64,000 nucleotides of DNA from Sphingomonas sp. G-3-2-10 (lineage in GTDB: Bacteria > Pseudomonadota > Alphaproteobacteria > Sphingomonadales > Sphingomonadaceae): contig NZ_JABBFY010000001.1 in NCBI RefSeq assembly GCF_012927115.1, positions 558,001 through 622,000 of the forward strand, given 5' to 3'. Shown one piece after another: positions 25,016 to 33,441 of the stretch. The translations under genes were made by a program, and so were the position numbers. The first letter of the stretch is position 1, and every line of letters begins with the position of its first letter. The notes below the pieces were generated by a model, which was not told the DNA's origin, ran no database searches, and was given only the letters and a program-made list of their open reading frames with translations.

Positions 25016-25840
25016 CTAGCCCGCCAGCTTGCCGATATCGCGGAGCAGCTCGGTGCGCATCGCCATGCCGCCGGCCATGTCCTGCCGCATGTCCGCGCCC
25101 GCGCCGAACTTGGCGAAGACGACGCGGCGCTTGCCCTTGTCGGCCCAGCCGACGAACCAGCCGAGCGGCTTGCTGTCGTCCTTGTCGAGCGATCCGCTGC
25201 CGGTCTTGCCGTGGACGGTCCAGCCGCCGCTGCCTTCGAACACCGGGAGGATGCTCTGGGTGAGCGACTGGGCCTGTGCCGAGACCATGAGGCGGCGGGC
25301 GAGCATGCGGCGGACGAACATTGCCTGTTCGTCGGGGGAAATGCGCAGCGAGGACAGCAGCCAGCTATGGGTGAGGCCGTCATTCTTGCCCGGATTGCCG
25401 GTCACGTCGCGATTTCCGTAGCCGAGCTGGTCGATATAGGCCTTGAACTTCCGCGCGCCGAGGCGGCGGGTGATCTCGCGCGAATACCAGATGACCGAGT
25501 TCAGTTCGAAGCTGGTCGGATCGGTGCGCTGCTTCTCGGCGGCGCGGCTGGCCTGGTGGACGCGCGGGTCATAGTCCCAGGCGGGGGTGTGCGCGTCCTT
25601 GAGGATGCCCGCGTCGAAGCCCATCAAGGCCAAGGGAATCTTGAAGGTCGAGCAAGGCGTGAAGCGGGTCGCCGCGGCGCCCGTGCGGTGAAGGATCCTG
25701 GCGCTGGCATGATCGACCATGACGAAGGCGCGGGTGCCGGCTGCTGGCGTCGCGGCTTCGGAAAGGCCGGGAAATCCGAGGATTCCATAGCCGGTTCCAA
25801 GAGCGAACATACGAGTGAAGTTGCGGCGGTCGATCGTCAT
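25016..25840 (-). CDS. Class D (OXA-type) beta-lactamase
   Basis: 274-aa serine beta-lactamase, likely exported to the periplasm. All class D motifs are present: STFK (64-67, acylation Ser64 and carbamylated Lys67), S115-V-I as the S-x-V element, YGN (141-143), the omega-loop W160 context THSWLLSSLRISPDEQ, and KTGSG (212-216). The N-terminus has a twin-arginine-like DRRNFTRMF and a hydrophobic stretch ending at EAATPA, suggesting Tat export. AGGAG precedes the ATG by seven bases. It is divergent from an AmpR-like regulator gene across 104 bp, so it is probably inducible. Substrate range cannot be told. Confidence 0.92.
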   Translation of the reverse strand: MTIDRRNFTRMFALGTGYGILGFPGLSEAATPAAGTRAFVMVDHASARILHRTGAAATRFTPCSTFKIPLALMGFDAGILKDAHTPAWDYDPRVHQASRAAEKQRTDPTSFELNSVIWYSREITRRLGARKFKAYIDQLGYGNRDVTGNPGKNDGLTHSWLLSSLRISPDEQAMFVRRMLARRLMVSAQAQSLTQSILPVFEGSGGWTVHGKTGSGSLDKDDSKPLGWFVGWADKGKRRVVFAKFGAGADMRQDMAGGMAMRTELLRDIGKLAG

Positions 25841-25944
25841 GGTGGCGCTCCTGCTAGGGTGTGGGCGCGAGAGTGACGGTGGGGCGAGTGTCGCACAAAG
25901 GATGATAGCTGGCGTCTGACCCCAGAAAAACTTATGGATCGGCG

Positions 25945-26826
25945 ATGGTCCGCCCGCATTTGCCGCTCAACGCCCTGCGCGCCTTCGAGGCGTCCGCGCG
26001 GCACCTTTCCTTCACGCGCGCAGCGATCGAGCTGTGCGTGACGCAGGCGGCGATCAGCCATCAGGTGAAGGGGCTGGAGGCGCGGCTGGGCGTGCAATTG
26101 TTCCGGCGATTGCCGCGCGGACTGGCGCTGACCGACGAGGGGCTGGCGCTGGTCCCGGCGCTGGCGGACAGTTTCGACCGGATCGCCGAACTGGTCGAGG
26201 GGATCGCGGCGGGCACTGCGGCGCAATTGCTGTCGGTCGCGGCGGTGGGAACCTTCGCCACCGGCTGGCTGTTGCCGCGCCTGCCGGCGTTTCGGGCCGC
26301 CAACCCGCGGATCGACCTGCGGCTGTTCACCAACAACAACCGCGTCGATCTGGCGGGCGAAGGGCTGGATTACGCGATCCGCTTCGGCGACGGGGCGTGG
26401 CACGGGACGGAGAGTGTGGCGCTGATCGAAGCGCCGCTGACGCCGCTGTGCACGCCCGCGATGGCGCGCGAGATCGGAGAGCCGCGCGACCTGCTGGGGC
26501 TGACGCTGTTGCGCTCCTATCGCGCCGACGAATGGCCGCGCTGGCTGGCGAGCGTGGGCGTGAGTGCGCCGACGCTGCGCGGGCCGGTGTTCGATTCCTC
26601 GCTGGCGATGGCCGAGGCAGCGATGCAGGGCGTGGGCGTGGCGCTGGCGCCGCCCGCGATGCTGGCGCGCGCGATCGAGAGCGGTGCGCTGGTGCGGCCG
26701 TTCGCGGAGGAAGTGGGGAGCGGGCGTTACTGGCTGACCTGGCTGAAGTCGCGAACGCCCAGCCCGGCGATGACGGCGTTTCGGGAGTGGATCTCCGGGG
26801 AATCCATGCAATTCGATAAGTGTTGA
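25945..26826 (+). CDS. ampR: LysR-family regulator of the AmpR type
   Basis: 293-aa LysR-type regulator. The N-terminal helix-turn-helix and its flanks match AmpR strikingly (LPLNALRAFEASARHLSFTR, AAIELCVTQAAISHQVKGLE). The effector domain keeps the residues known to matter in AmpR: the VGTFATGWLLP segment with the Thr102-type position and TNNNRVDLAGEGLDYAIRFG with the Asp135-type position; GAWHGTE and LLRSYRADEW follow as in AmpR. AmpR senses muropeptides and switches a neighbouring beta-lactamase gene. Here the divergent neighbour encodes a class D enzyme, whereas the classical targets are class C or A. Confidence 0.9.
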   Translation: MVRPHLPLNALRAFEASARHLSFTRAAIELCVTQAAISHQVKGLEARLGVQLFRRLPRGLALTDEGLALVPALADSFDRIAELVEGIAAGTAAQLLSVAAVGTFATGWLLPRLPAFRAANPRIDLRLFTNNNRVDLAGEGLDYAIRFGDGAWHGTESVALIEAPLTPLCTPAMAREIGEPRDLLGLTLLRSYRADEWPRWLASVGVSAPTLRGPVFDSSLAMAEAAMQGVGVALAPPAMLARAIESGALVRPFAEEVGSGRYWLTWLKSRTPSPAMTAFREWISGESMQFDKC

Positions 26827-27010
26827 AAAACAATCACTTCTCAGGGTCTGGTTGACACGGTTGACACCAATATCGCGAAAATCCGGTTTCCGGCGAAACG
26901 CGCGGCGTTGCTGACGAATTCAAAGAGCGGACGGCTTTCCCGAACCCGTGCGAGCCAAGCAGGCGAAATCCAACATTGCAAGCCGGGCACGGACATCGGC
27001 GAGCCTGTCT

Positions 27011-27250
27011 CTAGCGAGGCGGGAGCAGTTTCGTCGCCAGCCGGAGCAGTGCGGCGCCAGCCACGGCGAGCAGGATCAGGATCGGCAGCGTTTCGCCGAC
27101 CGACAGATAGTCGCCGCGATAGCGCACGGTCTGGCCGTAGCGGATCAGGAACCAGAAGCCGCCGCCCGAGATCAGCAGCAGCCCCGCGCCAAAGAACCCG
27201 GTGAGATAGCCGAGCGCGGCGTCGTCATGTTTGTCGGGCGGCCTGATCAA
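27011..27250 (-). CDS. Small two-helix membrane protein
   Basis: 79 aa with two predicted membrane helices: LGYLTGFFGAGLLLISGGGF (about 13-32) and LPILILLAVAGAALLRLATK (about 55-74). Function unknown. It uses a TTG start whose last two bases overlap the stop of the neighbouring small membrane gene (TTGA), so the pair is translated as a unit. There are about 185 bp between its stop and the ampR-like gene, in which GGTTGACAC occurs twice in tandem and nothing else is recognisable. Confidence 0.6.
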   Translation of the reverse strand: MIRPPDKHDDAALGYLTGFFGAGLLLISGGGFWFLIRYGQTVRYRGDYLSVGETLPILILLAVAGAALLRLATKLLPPR

Positions 27251-27459
27251 TCGCGGCGCCGCTTGGCCGGGACCACGCGCATTCCCGCGACCAGCAGCGC
27301 GCCGAGCGCGGCGATGATCCCGCCGCGCATCACCCAGACGCTGTTGTCGACCATGAAGCTGGACGCGGGATAGCGGATCACGCCCAGCCCCTGCAGCATG
27401 AAGATCAGGCCGAAGATCACCGCGAGGATGCCGGCGAAGGTCAGGATCGAATGACGCAC
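27247..27459 (-). CDS. Small two-helix membrane protein
   Basis: 70 aa, GTG start. Helix one is ILTFAGILAVIFGLIFMLQG (about 5-24), helix two VWVMRGGIIAALGALLVAGM (about 41-60), and the C-terminus is strongly basic (KRRRD), predicting a cytosolic end. Function unknown; similar short proteins are usually annotated only as hypothetical membrane proteins. Coupled by a four-base overlap to the following 79-aa membrane protein. No recognisable feature was found in the roughly 170 bp upstream. Confidence 0.6.
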   Translation of the reverse strand: MRHSILTFAGILAVIFGLIFMLQGLGVIRYPASSFMVDNSVWVMRGGIIAALGALLVAGMRVVPAKRRRD

Positions 27460-27631
27460 GCTTTTGTCTCCGTCTCGGTCCCCGGCGGGTGCGGGGGGAT
27501 GAGGGGTTAATGCGCTTTTAGCTGGTTTCGATCCCGGGAGGGAGTGTTTGCGGGGATCGGGCGACTATGCGCCTCATAATCGGTCGTTTGTGGTGCGGAT
27601 CGCAGGCCACGAAAGCTGCCGTTCAAGATAG

Positions 27632-28411
27632 TCATACCGACGACAGCGCTACATAGCTGCCAACCGTGATGACGATACCGGCAAAGCCGCGTTCGAGCAG
27701 GCCTTTGCCGGCGCCAAGGCGATGACCGAGAGCAATGCCCGCCATCGTGCCCGCAACACCGCCCGCGATCAGCAGCGCCGTGAGGGGCCAGTTGACCAGC
27801 CCCGACATCGCATAGGACAGCGACGTCGTCGCGCCGAGCGCGCTCACCACCACCAGCGATGTGCCGATGGCGAAATTGAGCGGCATGCGCGTCGCGAGCA
27901 TCAGGCCCGGCACGATCAGAAACCCGCCGCCAATCCCGAAAAAGCCCGCGGCGAACCCCACCGCCAGCCCGATCGGCACCAGCCGGGGCAGCAGCACGCT
28001 GGCGCTTTCACGAGTCAGCCGCACATCGGGTGCGAGCGCGGTGCGGCGCGGGCGCAGCATCGAGAGGCCCACGCCAATCATCAGCAGGCCGAAGAGCAGC
28101 AGCAGCCGCAGTCCATCGACCGATTTACCCAGTTCCGCACCCAGCGCCGCGCCGACTATGCCGGCTATCGCGAACACCCCCGCGCAACGCCATTTGACGC
28201 GCCCGCCACGCGCATGGCCGATCAGGCTCGCCAGCGCGTTCGCGCTGACCGCGACTGCCGCAGTGCCGATCGCGGCATGGGTTGATCCCACGCCGACCAA
28301 ATAGACGAGCAGCGGGACGGCGAGGATCGATCCCCCGCCGCCGACCAGCCCTAGGACGAGCCCGATCAGCCCGCCAGCGCCCAGCGCCGCGCCGATGGTA
28401 GCCGTGTCCAT
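27632..28411 (-). CDS. TSUP (TauE/SafE) family sulfite/sulfur-anion exporter
   Basis: 259-aa integral membrane protein with about eight hydrophobic segments. Both family repeats show the glycine motif: GLVGGGGSILAVPLLVYLVG near the start and GFFGIGGGFLIVPGLML in the second half. TSUP proteins move sulfite, thiosulfate or related anions. It is the third gene of a minus-strand run bigR, rhodanese, TSUP with gaps of 4 and 6 bp. In the BigR operons of Xylella and Agrobacterium a TSUP protein likewise exports the sulfite produced by persulfide oxidation. Confidence 0.9.
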   Translation of the reverse strand: MDTATIGAALGAGGLIGLVLGLVGGGGSILAVPLLVYLVGVGSTHAAIGTAAVAVSANALASLIGHARGGRVKWRCAGVFAIAGIVGAALGAELGKSVDGLRLLLLFGLLMIGVGLSMLRPRRTALAPDVRLTRESASVLLPRLVPIGLAVGFAAGFFGIGGGFLIVPGLMLATRMPLNFAIGTSLVVVSALGATTSLSYAMSGLVNWPLTALLIAGGVAGTMAGIALGHRLGAGKGLLERGFAGIVITVGSYVALSSV

Positions 28412-28417
28412 AGTGGG

Positions 28418-28936
28418 TCAGGCCGCTGCCCGGCGGTTCCACGGCATCGCGCGCAGCAGCCGCGCCATGCCGCACCAGCCCGAAACGCCGGCAAAGATCA
28501 GGCCTGCGCCGACGAATGCCGCCAGCCCGAAAAACTCTGGCGCGACGAACAGGCCCAGCAGCACACCGATCACCACTAGCGACCCGGCGGCGATCTGCAC
28601 CTGGCGCATCACCTCGATGGGCTGCGAAGCGTCGGCGATAATCTTGTGACCGGCGCGGCGCCAGGCATCAATGCCGCCATCCAGGATATAGGTGTCGCAG
28701 TCGCTCGCCGACTGTTGGAGCTGCGCGGCATTGCCCGCAGTGCGCATGCCAGACCGGCAGTGAAACACCACCGGGCGACCGTCATTGGCCAGTTCGCCAA
28801 TCCGCTCGAGCGGGAGGTTGATCGCGCCGGGAATGCGCTCACGCGCATGTTCGTCAGCCCCGCGAATGTCGATCAACCGCGCGCCGCCGTCGATAATGGC
28901 CTGCGCCGCATGCGGATCGAGAGTCTTGATCGCCAT
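28418..28936 (-). CDS. Membrane-anchored rhodanese (YgaP-like)
   Basis: 172 aa. The N-terminal rhodanese domain (1-100) has the active-site loop HCRSGMRT with catalytic Cys60. The C-terminal part has two hydrophobic helices (VQIAAGSLVVIGVLLGLFVA and FFGLAAFVGAGLIFAGVSGW) of the DUF2892 kind, giving a YgaP-like sulfurtransferase on the inner face of the membrane. It would handle sulfane sulfur between the divergent persulfide dioxygenase and the TSUP exporter. The ATG at 28936 follows the repressor's stop by four bases. Confidence 0.88.
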   Translation of the reverse strand: MAIKTLDPHAAQAIIDGGARLIDIRGADEHARERIPGAINLPLERIGELANDGRPVVFHCRSGMRTAGNAAQLQQSASDCDTYILDGGIDAWRRAGHKIIADASQPIEVMRQVQIAAGSLVVIGVLLGLFVAPEFFGLAAFVGAGLIFAGVSGWCGMARLLRAMPWNRRAAA

Positions 28937-28940
28937 CGTG

Positions 28941-29255
28941 TCAGTCCTTGCAATAGAGTTGGTAGAGTGTGGCCAGCAGGGATTCGACGCGCGGATCGGC
29001 GATGCGATACCAAAGCGTCTGGCTCTCCCGGCGGTAGGCAACCAAGCCCTCTTCCCGCATCCGCGCGAGGTGCTGCGAGCAGGCCGATTGCGACAGCTGC
29101 GTTTCAGACGCGAGATCGCCGACAGGCATCTCGCCATGCTCGACCAGCTTGCACAGCAGCATTAGCCGCCGGGCATTGCCGATCGCCTTCAGCGTCGCGG
29201 CGACCGATTCGGCCTTAGCCTCGAACGTCGCCAGATCCATCGGGGGCTTGATCAT
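28941..29255 (-). CDS. bigR: ArsR-family sulfide/persulfide-responsive repressor (BigR/SqrR type)
   Basis: 104-aa winged-helix repressor. The recognition region is LSQSACSQHLARMREEGLVA, the wing RRESQTLWYRIADP and the end TLYQLYC, close to BigR. Cys35 and Cys102 sit at the positions of the two redox cysteines that form a polysulfide bridge in BigR/SqrR and release the DNA; Cys59 lies in the recognition helix. First gene of an operon with rhodanese and TSUP, divergent from persulfide dioxygenase, with AT-rich repeats between them. Confidence 0.88.
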   Translation of the reverse strand: MIKPPMDLATFEAKAESVAATLKAIGNARRLMLLCKLVEHGEMPVGDLASETQLSQSACSQHLARMREEGLVAYRRESQTLWYRIADPRVESLLATLYQLYCKD

Positions 29256-29275
29256 TCCATCACTCCGTTAGTACT

Positions 29276-29300
29276 TGCTAATATAGAATATGCTAATATA
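29276..29300. promoter_or_regulatory. Candidate BigR operator
   Basis: Between the divergent bigR-like and persulfide dioxygenase genes, TGCTAATATA occurs twice, at 29276-29285 and 29291-29300, 15 bp apart. The stretch is very AT-rich in an otherwise GC-rich region and contains ATATA/TATAT symmetry. BigR operators known from other bacteria are also short AT-rich palindromes in the same place. Binding is inferred. Confidence 0.6.
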
Positions 29301-29327
29301 TAGTCAAGCACGAGACTGGAGGCGACG

Positions 29328-30197
29328 ATGACGACCCCGCATATCGAGGCATTTTTCGACGAACCGACCAATACGGTGAGCTATCTGGTCGCCGACCCGG
29401 TTCAGGGCGTGGCCGCGGTGATCGATCCCGTGCTGGATTTCGATCTGGCCAGCGGAGAGGCAGACAACCGTTCGACCGAGCGGATCCTGGCCCATGCCGA
29501 GAAGCAGGGCTGGCGGATCGAGATGGTGCTGGAAACCCATGCCCATGCCGACCACTTGTCGGCCGCGCCTTTCATCAAGGCGAAGACCGGCGCCTGGATC
29601 GGTATCGGCGCGCATATTCGCGACGTTCAGCGCATCTTCCGCCCGGTCTTCGCGATGACCGATCTCAAGACCGACGGCTCCGATTTCGATCGGCTGTTCG
29701 AGGATGGAGAGCGGTTCGCGATCGGCAATCTATCGGTTGAGGTGATGCACGTCCCGGGCCACACCCCGGCTGACATTGCCTATCGCATCGGTGACGCCGT
29801 GTTCGTCGGCGACACGTTGTTCATGCCGGACTACGGCACGGCGCGCGCCGACTTTCCGGGCGGCGACGCGCGTACGCTCTATCGCTCGATCCACCGGCTG
29901 CTGGCGCTGCCGGATGAGACCCGGCTGTTCATGTGCCACGATTACATGGCGCCGGGCCGCGATGACTATCGCTGGGAATCGACCGTCGGGGAGCAGCGGC
30001 GGGCGAGCGTTCACGTCAATGAAGGCGTCAGCGAGGATGATTTCGTCGCGATGCGCGAAGTGCGCGATGCCGGGCTCGCAGTACCCAGGCTGTTGCTGCC
30101 GTCGATCCAGGTGAACGTGCGCGCGGGCCGCTTCCCCGTGGCGGAAGCGAATGGCGTCAGCTATTTGCGCATTCCGGTGAAGTGGAGAACAGCGTGA
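29328..30197 (+). CDS. MBL-fold persulfide dioxygenase (Blh/ETHE1-like)
   Basis: 289-aa metallo-hydrolase-fold protein. The metal motif is THAHADHLSA (His71, His73, Asp75, His76), with VPGHTPADIAY and GDTLFMPDYGTARADFPGG carrying later ligands; FMCHDYMAPGRDDY near 205 gives the last His. This pattern is that of ETHE1/Blh iron dioxygenases, which turn glutathione persulfide into sulfite. It is divergent from the bigR-rhodanese-TSUP operon, completing a sulfide detoxification set. A GGAGG site precedes the ATG. Confidence 0.9.
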   Translation: MTTPHIEAFFDEPTNTVSYLVADPVQGVAAVIDPVLDFDLASGEADNRSTERILAHAEKQGWRIEMVLETHAHADHLSAAPFIKAKTGAWIGIGAHIRDVQRIFRPVFAMTDLKTDGSDFDRLFEDGERFAIGNLSVEVMHVPGHTPADIAYRIGDAVFVGDTLFMPDYGTARADFPGGDARTLYRSIHRLLALPDETRLFMCHDYMAPGRDDYRWESTVGEQRRASVHVNEGVSEDDFVAMREVRDAGLAVPRLLLPSIQVNVRAGRFPVAEANGVSYLRIPVKWRTA

Positions 30198-30632
30198 GCC
30201 TGTGACGCGCGCATTCCAACCGGAATGTACCTCGTAGGCGCATCGCCAGCGGACCAGCCGCCGTGGCGAGAGCGCCACTTCGCAGTTCCAACGTCTGCGC
30301 AAGGGATATTCTGCTCACAACCTGCCAGGCCGCTACGGGCCGACAAGCGGTCATTCGGTTTGTGGCAGTGCCATACGCATCAGGAGGGCCGAGATTGACG
30401 GACTAAACGCAGGCTTCTTCAAATTCCTCGCGCTGAGCGAAGTACGGCCCCGGGGTCGCATCCACTATCTCTTTGTCGCCCCAGATTTGATCCGGGGGCC
30501 TGCTTTACGCCCGCAGAGGAAGAAGCCGGGGTGGCCGGAACGACAGCGGCGGACGAGGCATCGAGCCTCGTCCGCCGCTGTCCCACCCCTTGCCCCTCCC
30601 TTGAAGGGAGAGGGATTTAGGCCTGTCCGCCT
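30198..30632. other. Gene-free stretch of about 430 bp between persulfide dioxygenase and gltA
   Basis: No convincing coding frame, tRNA or known RNA. Contents, in order: about 330 bp of unremarkable sequence; GGGGTGG at 30528-30534; a perfect 18-bp hairpin at 30542-30582; CCACCCC at 30583-30589, the inverse of the first block; and a CTCCCTT/AAGGGAG palindrome at 30596-30610 of the GC-rich repeat type also seen near 7.9, 54.8 and 63.57 kb. The hairpins lie downstream of gltA on its strand. Confidence 0.6.
30542..30582. terminator. Perfect 18-bp hairpin downstream of gltA
   Basis: GACAGCGGCGGACGAGGC (30542-30559) is repeated as its exact complement at 30565-30582 around a five-base ATCGA loop. 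It begins about 50 bp beyond the gltA stop on gltA's strand. There is no T-run on either side, so it is not a standard Rho-independent terminator; it may protect the 3' end of the gltA transcript or stop transcription with help. Confidence 0.5.
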
Positions 30633-31907
30633 TTAGCGCTGGCCGACGGGCACGTAGTCGCGCTGGGTCGGGCCGGTGTAGAGCTGGCGCGGGCGGCCGA
30701 TCTTCTGCTCGGGGTCCGAGATCATCTCGTTCCACTGCGCGACCCAGCCCACGGTGCGGGCGAGCGCGAACAGCGCGGTGAACATGGTGGTCGGGAAGCC
30801 GATCGCCGAGAGGATGACACCCGAATAGAAATCGACGTTCGGGAACAGCTTCTTCTCGATGAAGTACGGATCGTTGAGCGCCATCTCCTCGAGCTGGAGC
30901 GCGACTTCGAACACGGGGTTCGAGACGTTGAGCTCCTTGAAGACCTCGCGGACGGTCTGCTGCATCACGGTCGCGCGCGGATCGTAGTTCTTATAGACGC
31001 GGTGACCGAAGCCCATCAGGCGGAACGGATCGTTCTTGTCCTTGGCGCGGGCGATGAATTCCGGGATGCGATCGGGCGTGCCGATTTCGTGCAGCATGTT
31101 GAGCGCCGCTTCGTTCGCGCCGCCATGTGCCGGGCCCCACAGGCAGGCGATGCCGGCCGCGATGCAGGCGAACGGGTTCGCGCCCGACGAACCGGCGAGG
31201 CGCACGGTCGAGGTCGAGGCGTTCTGTTCGTGATCGGCGTGGAGGATGAAGATGCGATCCAGCGCGCGCTCGATCACCGGGTTCACCACATATTCCTCGG
31301 CCGGAACGCCGAAGGTCATGCGCAGGAAGTTGCCGGTGTAGGACAGGTCGTTCTGCGGATAGAGGAACGGCTGGCCGACGCTGTACTTGTACGCCATCGC
31401 CGCGATCGTCGGCATCTTGGCGATCAGCCGGTGGCTGGCGATCATCCGCTGCGTCGGATCGGTGATGTCGGTCGAGTCGTGATAGAAGGCCGAAAGCGCG
31501 CCGACGACGCCGCACATGATCGCCATCGGATGCGCATCGCGACGGAAGCCGCGATAGAAGGTGGCGAGCTGCTCGTGCAGCATGGTGTGGCGGCTGATCG
31601 TGTAGCTGAACTTGTCGAGTTCCGCCTGATCCGGCAGCTCGCCGTTCAGGAGGAGGTAGCTGACTTCCATGAAGCTCGACTTTTCGGCGAGCTGGCCGAT
31701 CGGGTAGCCGCGGTGAAGCAGCACGCCCTGGTCGCCATCGATATAGGTCAGCCCGGATTCGCAGCTGCCCGTCGAGGTGAAGCCGGGATCGTAGGTGAAC
31801 ATGCCGGTCTTGGCATAAAGCTTCCGGATGTCGACGACGTCGGGACCGACGCTGCCGGAGAGGACGGGATACTCAGAGTCCCCGATCTTCAAGGTTGCGT
31901 CGCTCAT
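30633..31907 (-). CDS. gltA: Citrate synthase (type II)
   Basis: 424-aa hexameric-type citrate synthase condensing oxaloacetate and acetyl-CoA. Visible family segments: [20 protein letters not shown] near 45, [20 protein letters not shown] near 225, [14 protein letters not shown] with the catalytic His, [13 protein letters not shown], and [16 protein letters not shown] with the catalytic Asp. Length fits. It follows gltX by only 21 bp on the minus strand, so they are probably co-transcribed. A strong hairpin lies beyond its stop. Confidence 0.97.
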   Translation of the reverse strand: MSDATLKIGDSEYPVLSGSVGPDVVDIRKLYAKTGMFTYDPGFTSTGSCESGLTYIDGDQGVLLHRGYPIGQLAEKSSFMEVSYLLLNGELPDQAELDKFSYTISRHTMLHEQLATFYRGFRRDAHPMAIMCGVVGALSAFYHDSTDITDPTQRMIASHRLIAKMPTIAAMAYKYSVGQPFLYPQNDLSYTGNFLRMTFGVPAEEYVVNPVIERALDRIFILHADHEQNASTSTVRLAGSSGANPFACIAAGIACLWGPAHGGANEAALNMLHEIGTPDRIPEFIARAKDKNDPFRLMGFGHRVYKNYDPRATVMQQTVREVFKELNVSNPVFEVALQLEEMALNDPYFIEKKLFPNVDFYSGVILSAIGFPTTMFTALFALARTVGWVAQWNEMISDPEQKIGRPRQLYTGPTQRDYVPVGQR

Positions 31908-31928
31908 CGTCGTTCCTTTCGTTTCTCG

Positions 31929-33362
31929 TCAGGCGGGGACGCCGATCTGATCGGCAATCCGCCCGAGGCTTTCTTCGCGGCCCAGCAGCACCAGCACGTC
32001 GAAGATGCCGGGCGACGTCTTGCGGCCGACCAGCGCAGCACGAAGCGGCTGCGCGACGGCGCCAAGCTTGACCCCCGCATCCTCGGCGACAGCACGTACC
32101 GCCGTTTCGAGCGCTTCCGTATCCCAGCTTTCCGCTGCGTCAAGCGCCGCGTGCAGCCGGGCCAGCAATGCCCGCGCGTCGCCCTCTAGCAGAGCCTTTG
32201 CCGCTTCGTCCAATTCCAGTGGGCGAGTGCGAAATAGGAAGGCGGCGCCATCGGTCAATTCGAGGAGATTCGCGGCGCGCGGCTTCAATTCGGCCATGCT
32301 GCGACGCAGAAGATCGAACTGCGATTCGCTGAGTTCGAAGCCCATCCGGGCGGCAACCAGCATGGCCAGTCGATCGTCATCCGCTTCGCGGATGTAATGA
32401 CCGTTCAGGTTCTCCAGCTTCTTCTGATCGAACCGGCTTGGTGATTTTCCGACGCCCGACAGATCGAACCATTCGATCGCCTGCTCGCGGCTGATGATCT
32501 CGTCGTCGCCATGACCCCAGCCGAGGCGCAGGAGATAGTTCGAAACGGCCTCGGGCAGCAGGCCCATCTCGTCGCGATAGGCATCGACGCCCAGCGCGCC
32601 GTGGCGCTTGGAAAGCTTGGCCCCATCCGCGCCGTGGATCAGCGGGATGTGGGCATAGACTGGTTCGGGCCAGCCCATCGCGCGATAGATGGGCAGCTGG
32701 CGGAAGGCGTTGTTGAGGTGATCGTCGCCGCGGATGACGTGGGTGACGCGCATGTCGTGATCGTCGACGACGACGGCGAGCATATAGGTGGGCGTGCCGT
32801 CGGAGCGGAGCAGGACCAGATCGTCGATTTCGCTGTTCTGGACGGTCACTTCGCCCTGAACGGAATCGCGGATCGTGGTCGCGCCTTCGGTCGGGGCCTT
32901 GAGGCGGACGACGAACGGCTTGCCTTCCTCGTTCGGCAGCTTGTCGCGCCAGGGCGAGCGGATGCGCAGCGGCTTCTTCGCCGCTTCGGCTTCGGCACGC
33001 ATCGCGGCGAGCTCGTCCTGGGTCAGGTAGCAGCGATAGGCCGCGCCCTTCTCGACCATTTCATGCGCGACCGCTGCGTGGCGATCGGCGCGGGCGAACT
33101 GGAACACTTCGTCGCCGTCCCAGTCGAGACCGAGCCAGCGCATTCCATCCAGAATGGCGTCGATCGCAGGCTGTGTGGAGCGGGCGCGGTCGGTATCCTC
33201 GATCCGCAGCAGGAACTTGCCGCCGTGATGGCGGGCGAAGAGCAGGTTGAACAGCGCGGTGCGCGCGCCGCCGATATGGAGGAAGCCCGTGGGGGACGGC
33301 GCGAAACGGGTGACGACACCAGAGATTTTCGGCGTGCTGCCGTTGTCAGATACTGCGCTCAA
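31929..33362 (-). CDS. gltX: Glutamyl-tRNA synthetase
   Basis: Class I aminoacyl-tRNA synthetase, 477 aa from the chosen start. The HIGH motif is in [20 protein letters not shown], the KMSKS-type loop is [14 protein letters not shown], and [10 protein letters not shown] is also typical. I prefer the TTG at 33362: it has GGAG nine bases upstream, gives the usual length, and leaves 80 bp for a divergent promoter with comEC. A GTG at 33422 would add 20 residues without family support. Upstream of gltA in the conserved lexA-comEC-gltX-gltA order. Confidence 0.93.
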   Translation of the reverse strand: MSAVSDNGSTPKISGVVTRFAPSPTGFLHIGGARTALFNLLFARHHGGKFLLRIEDTDRARSTQPAIDAILDGMRWLGLDWDGDEVFQFARADRHAAVAHEMVEKGAAYRCYLTQDELAAMRAEAEAAKKPLRIRSPWRDKLPNEEGKPFVVRLKAPTEGATTIRDSVQGEVTVQNSEIDDLVLLRSDGTPTYMLAVVVDDHDMRVTHVIRGDDHLNNAFRQLPIYRAMGWPEPVYAHIPLIHGADGAKLSKRHGALGVDAYRDEMGLLPEAVSNYLLRLGWGHGDDEIISREQAIEWFDLSGVGKSPSRFDQKKLENLNGHYIREADDDRLAMLVAARMGFELSESQFDLLRRSMAELKPRAANLLELTDGAAFLFRTRPLELDEAAKALLEGDARALLARLHAALDAAESWDTEALETAVRAVAEDAGVKLGAVAQPLRAALVGRKTSPGIFDVLVLLGREESLGRIADQIGVPA

Positions 33363-33441
33363 CTGCGCCTGCTCCCAGACTTGAAATTCGGTGGCCAGTT
33401 CAGCCGCCGAGGCCCCTAGCACGGGGTTCCCCTCCCTTCAA

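Noticed and set aside
26827..27010. Tandem GGTTGACAC as promoter or attachment site
   Set aside because: TTGACA occurs twice 9 bases apart but no matching -10 and no downstream plus-strand gene were found, and there is no sign of an integrated element.
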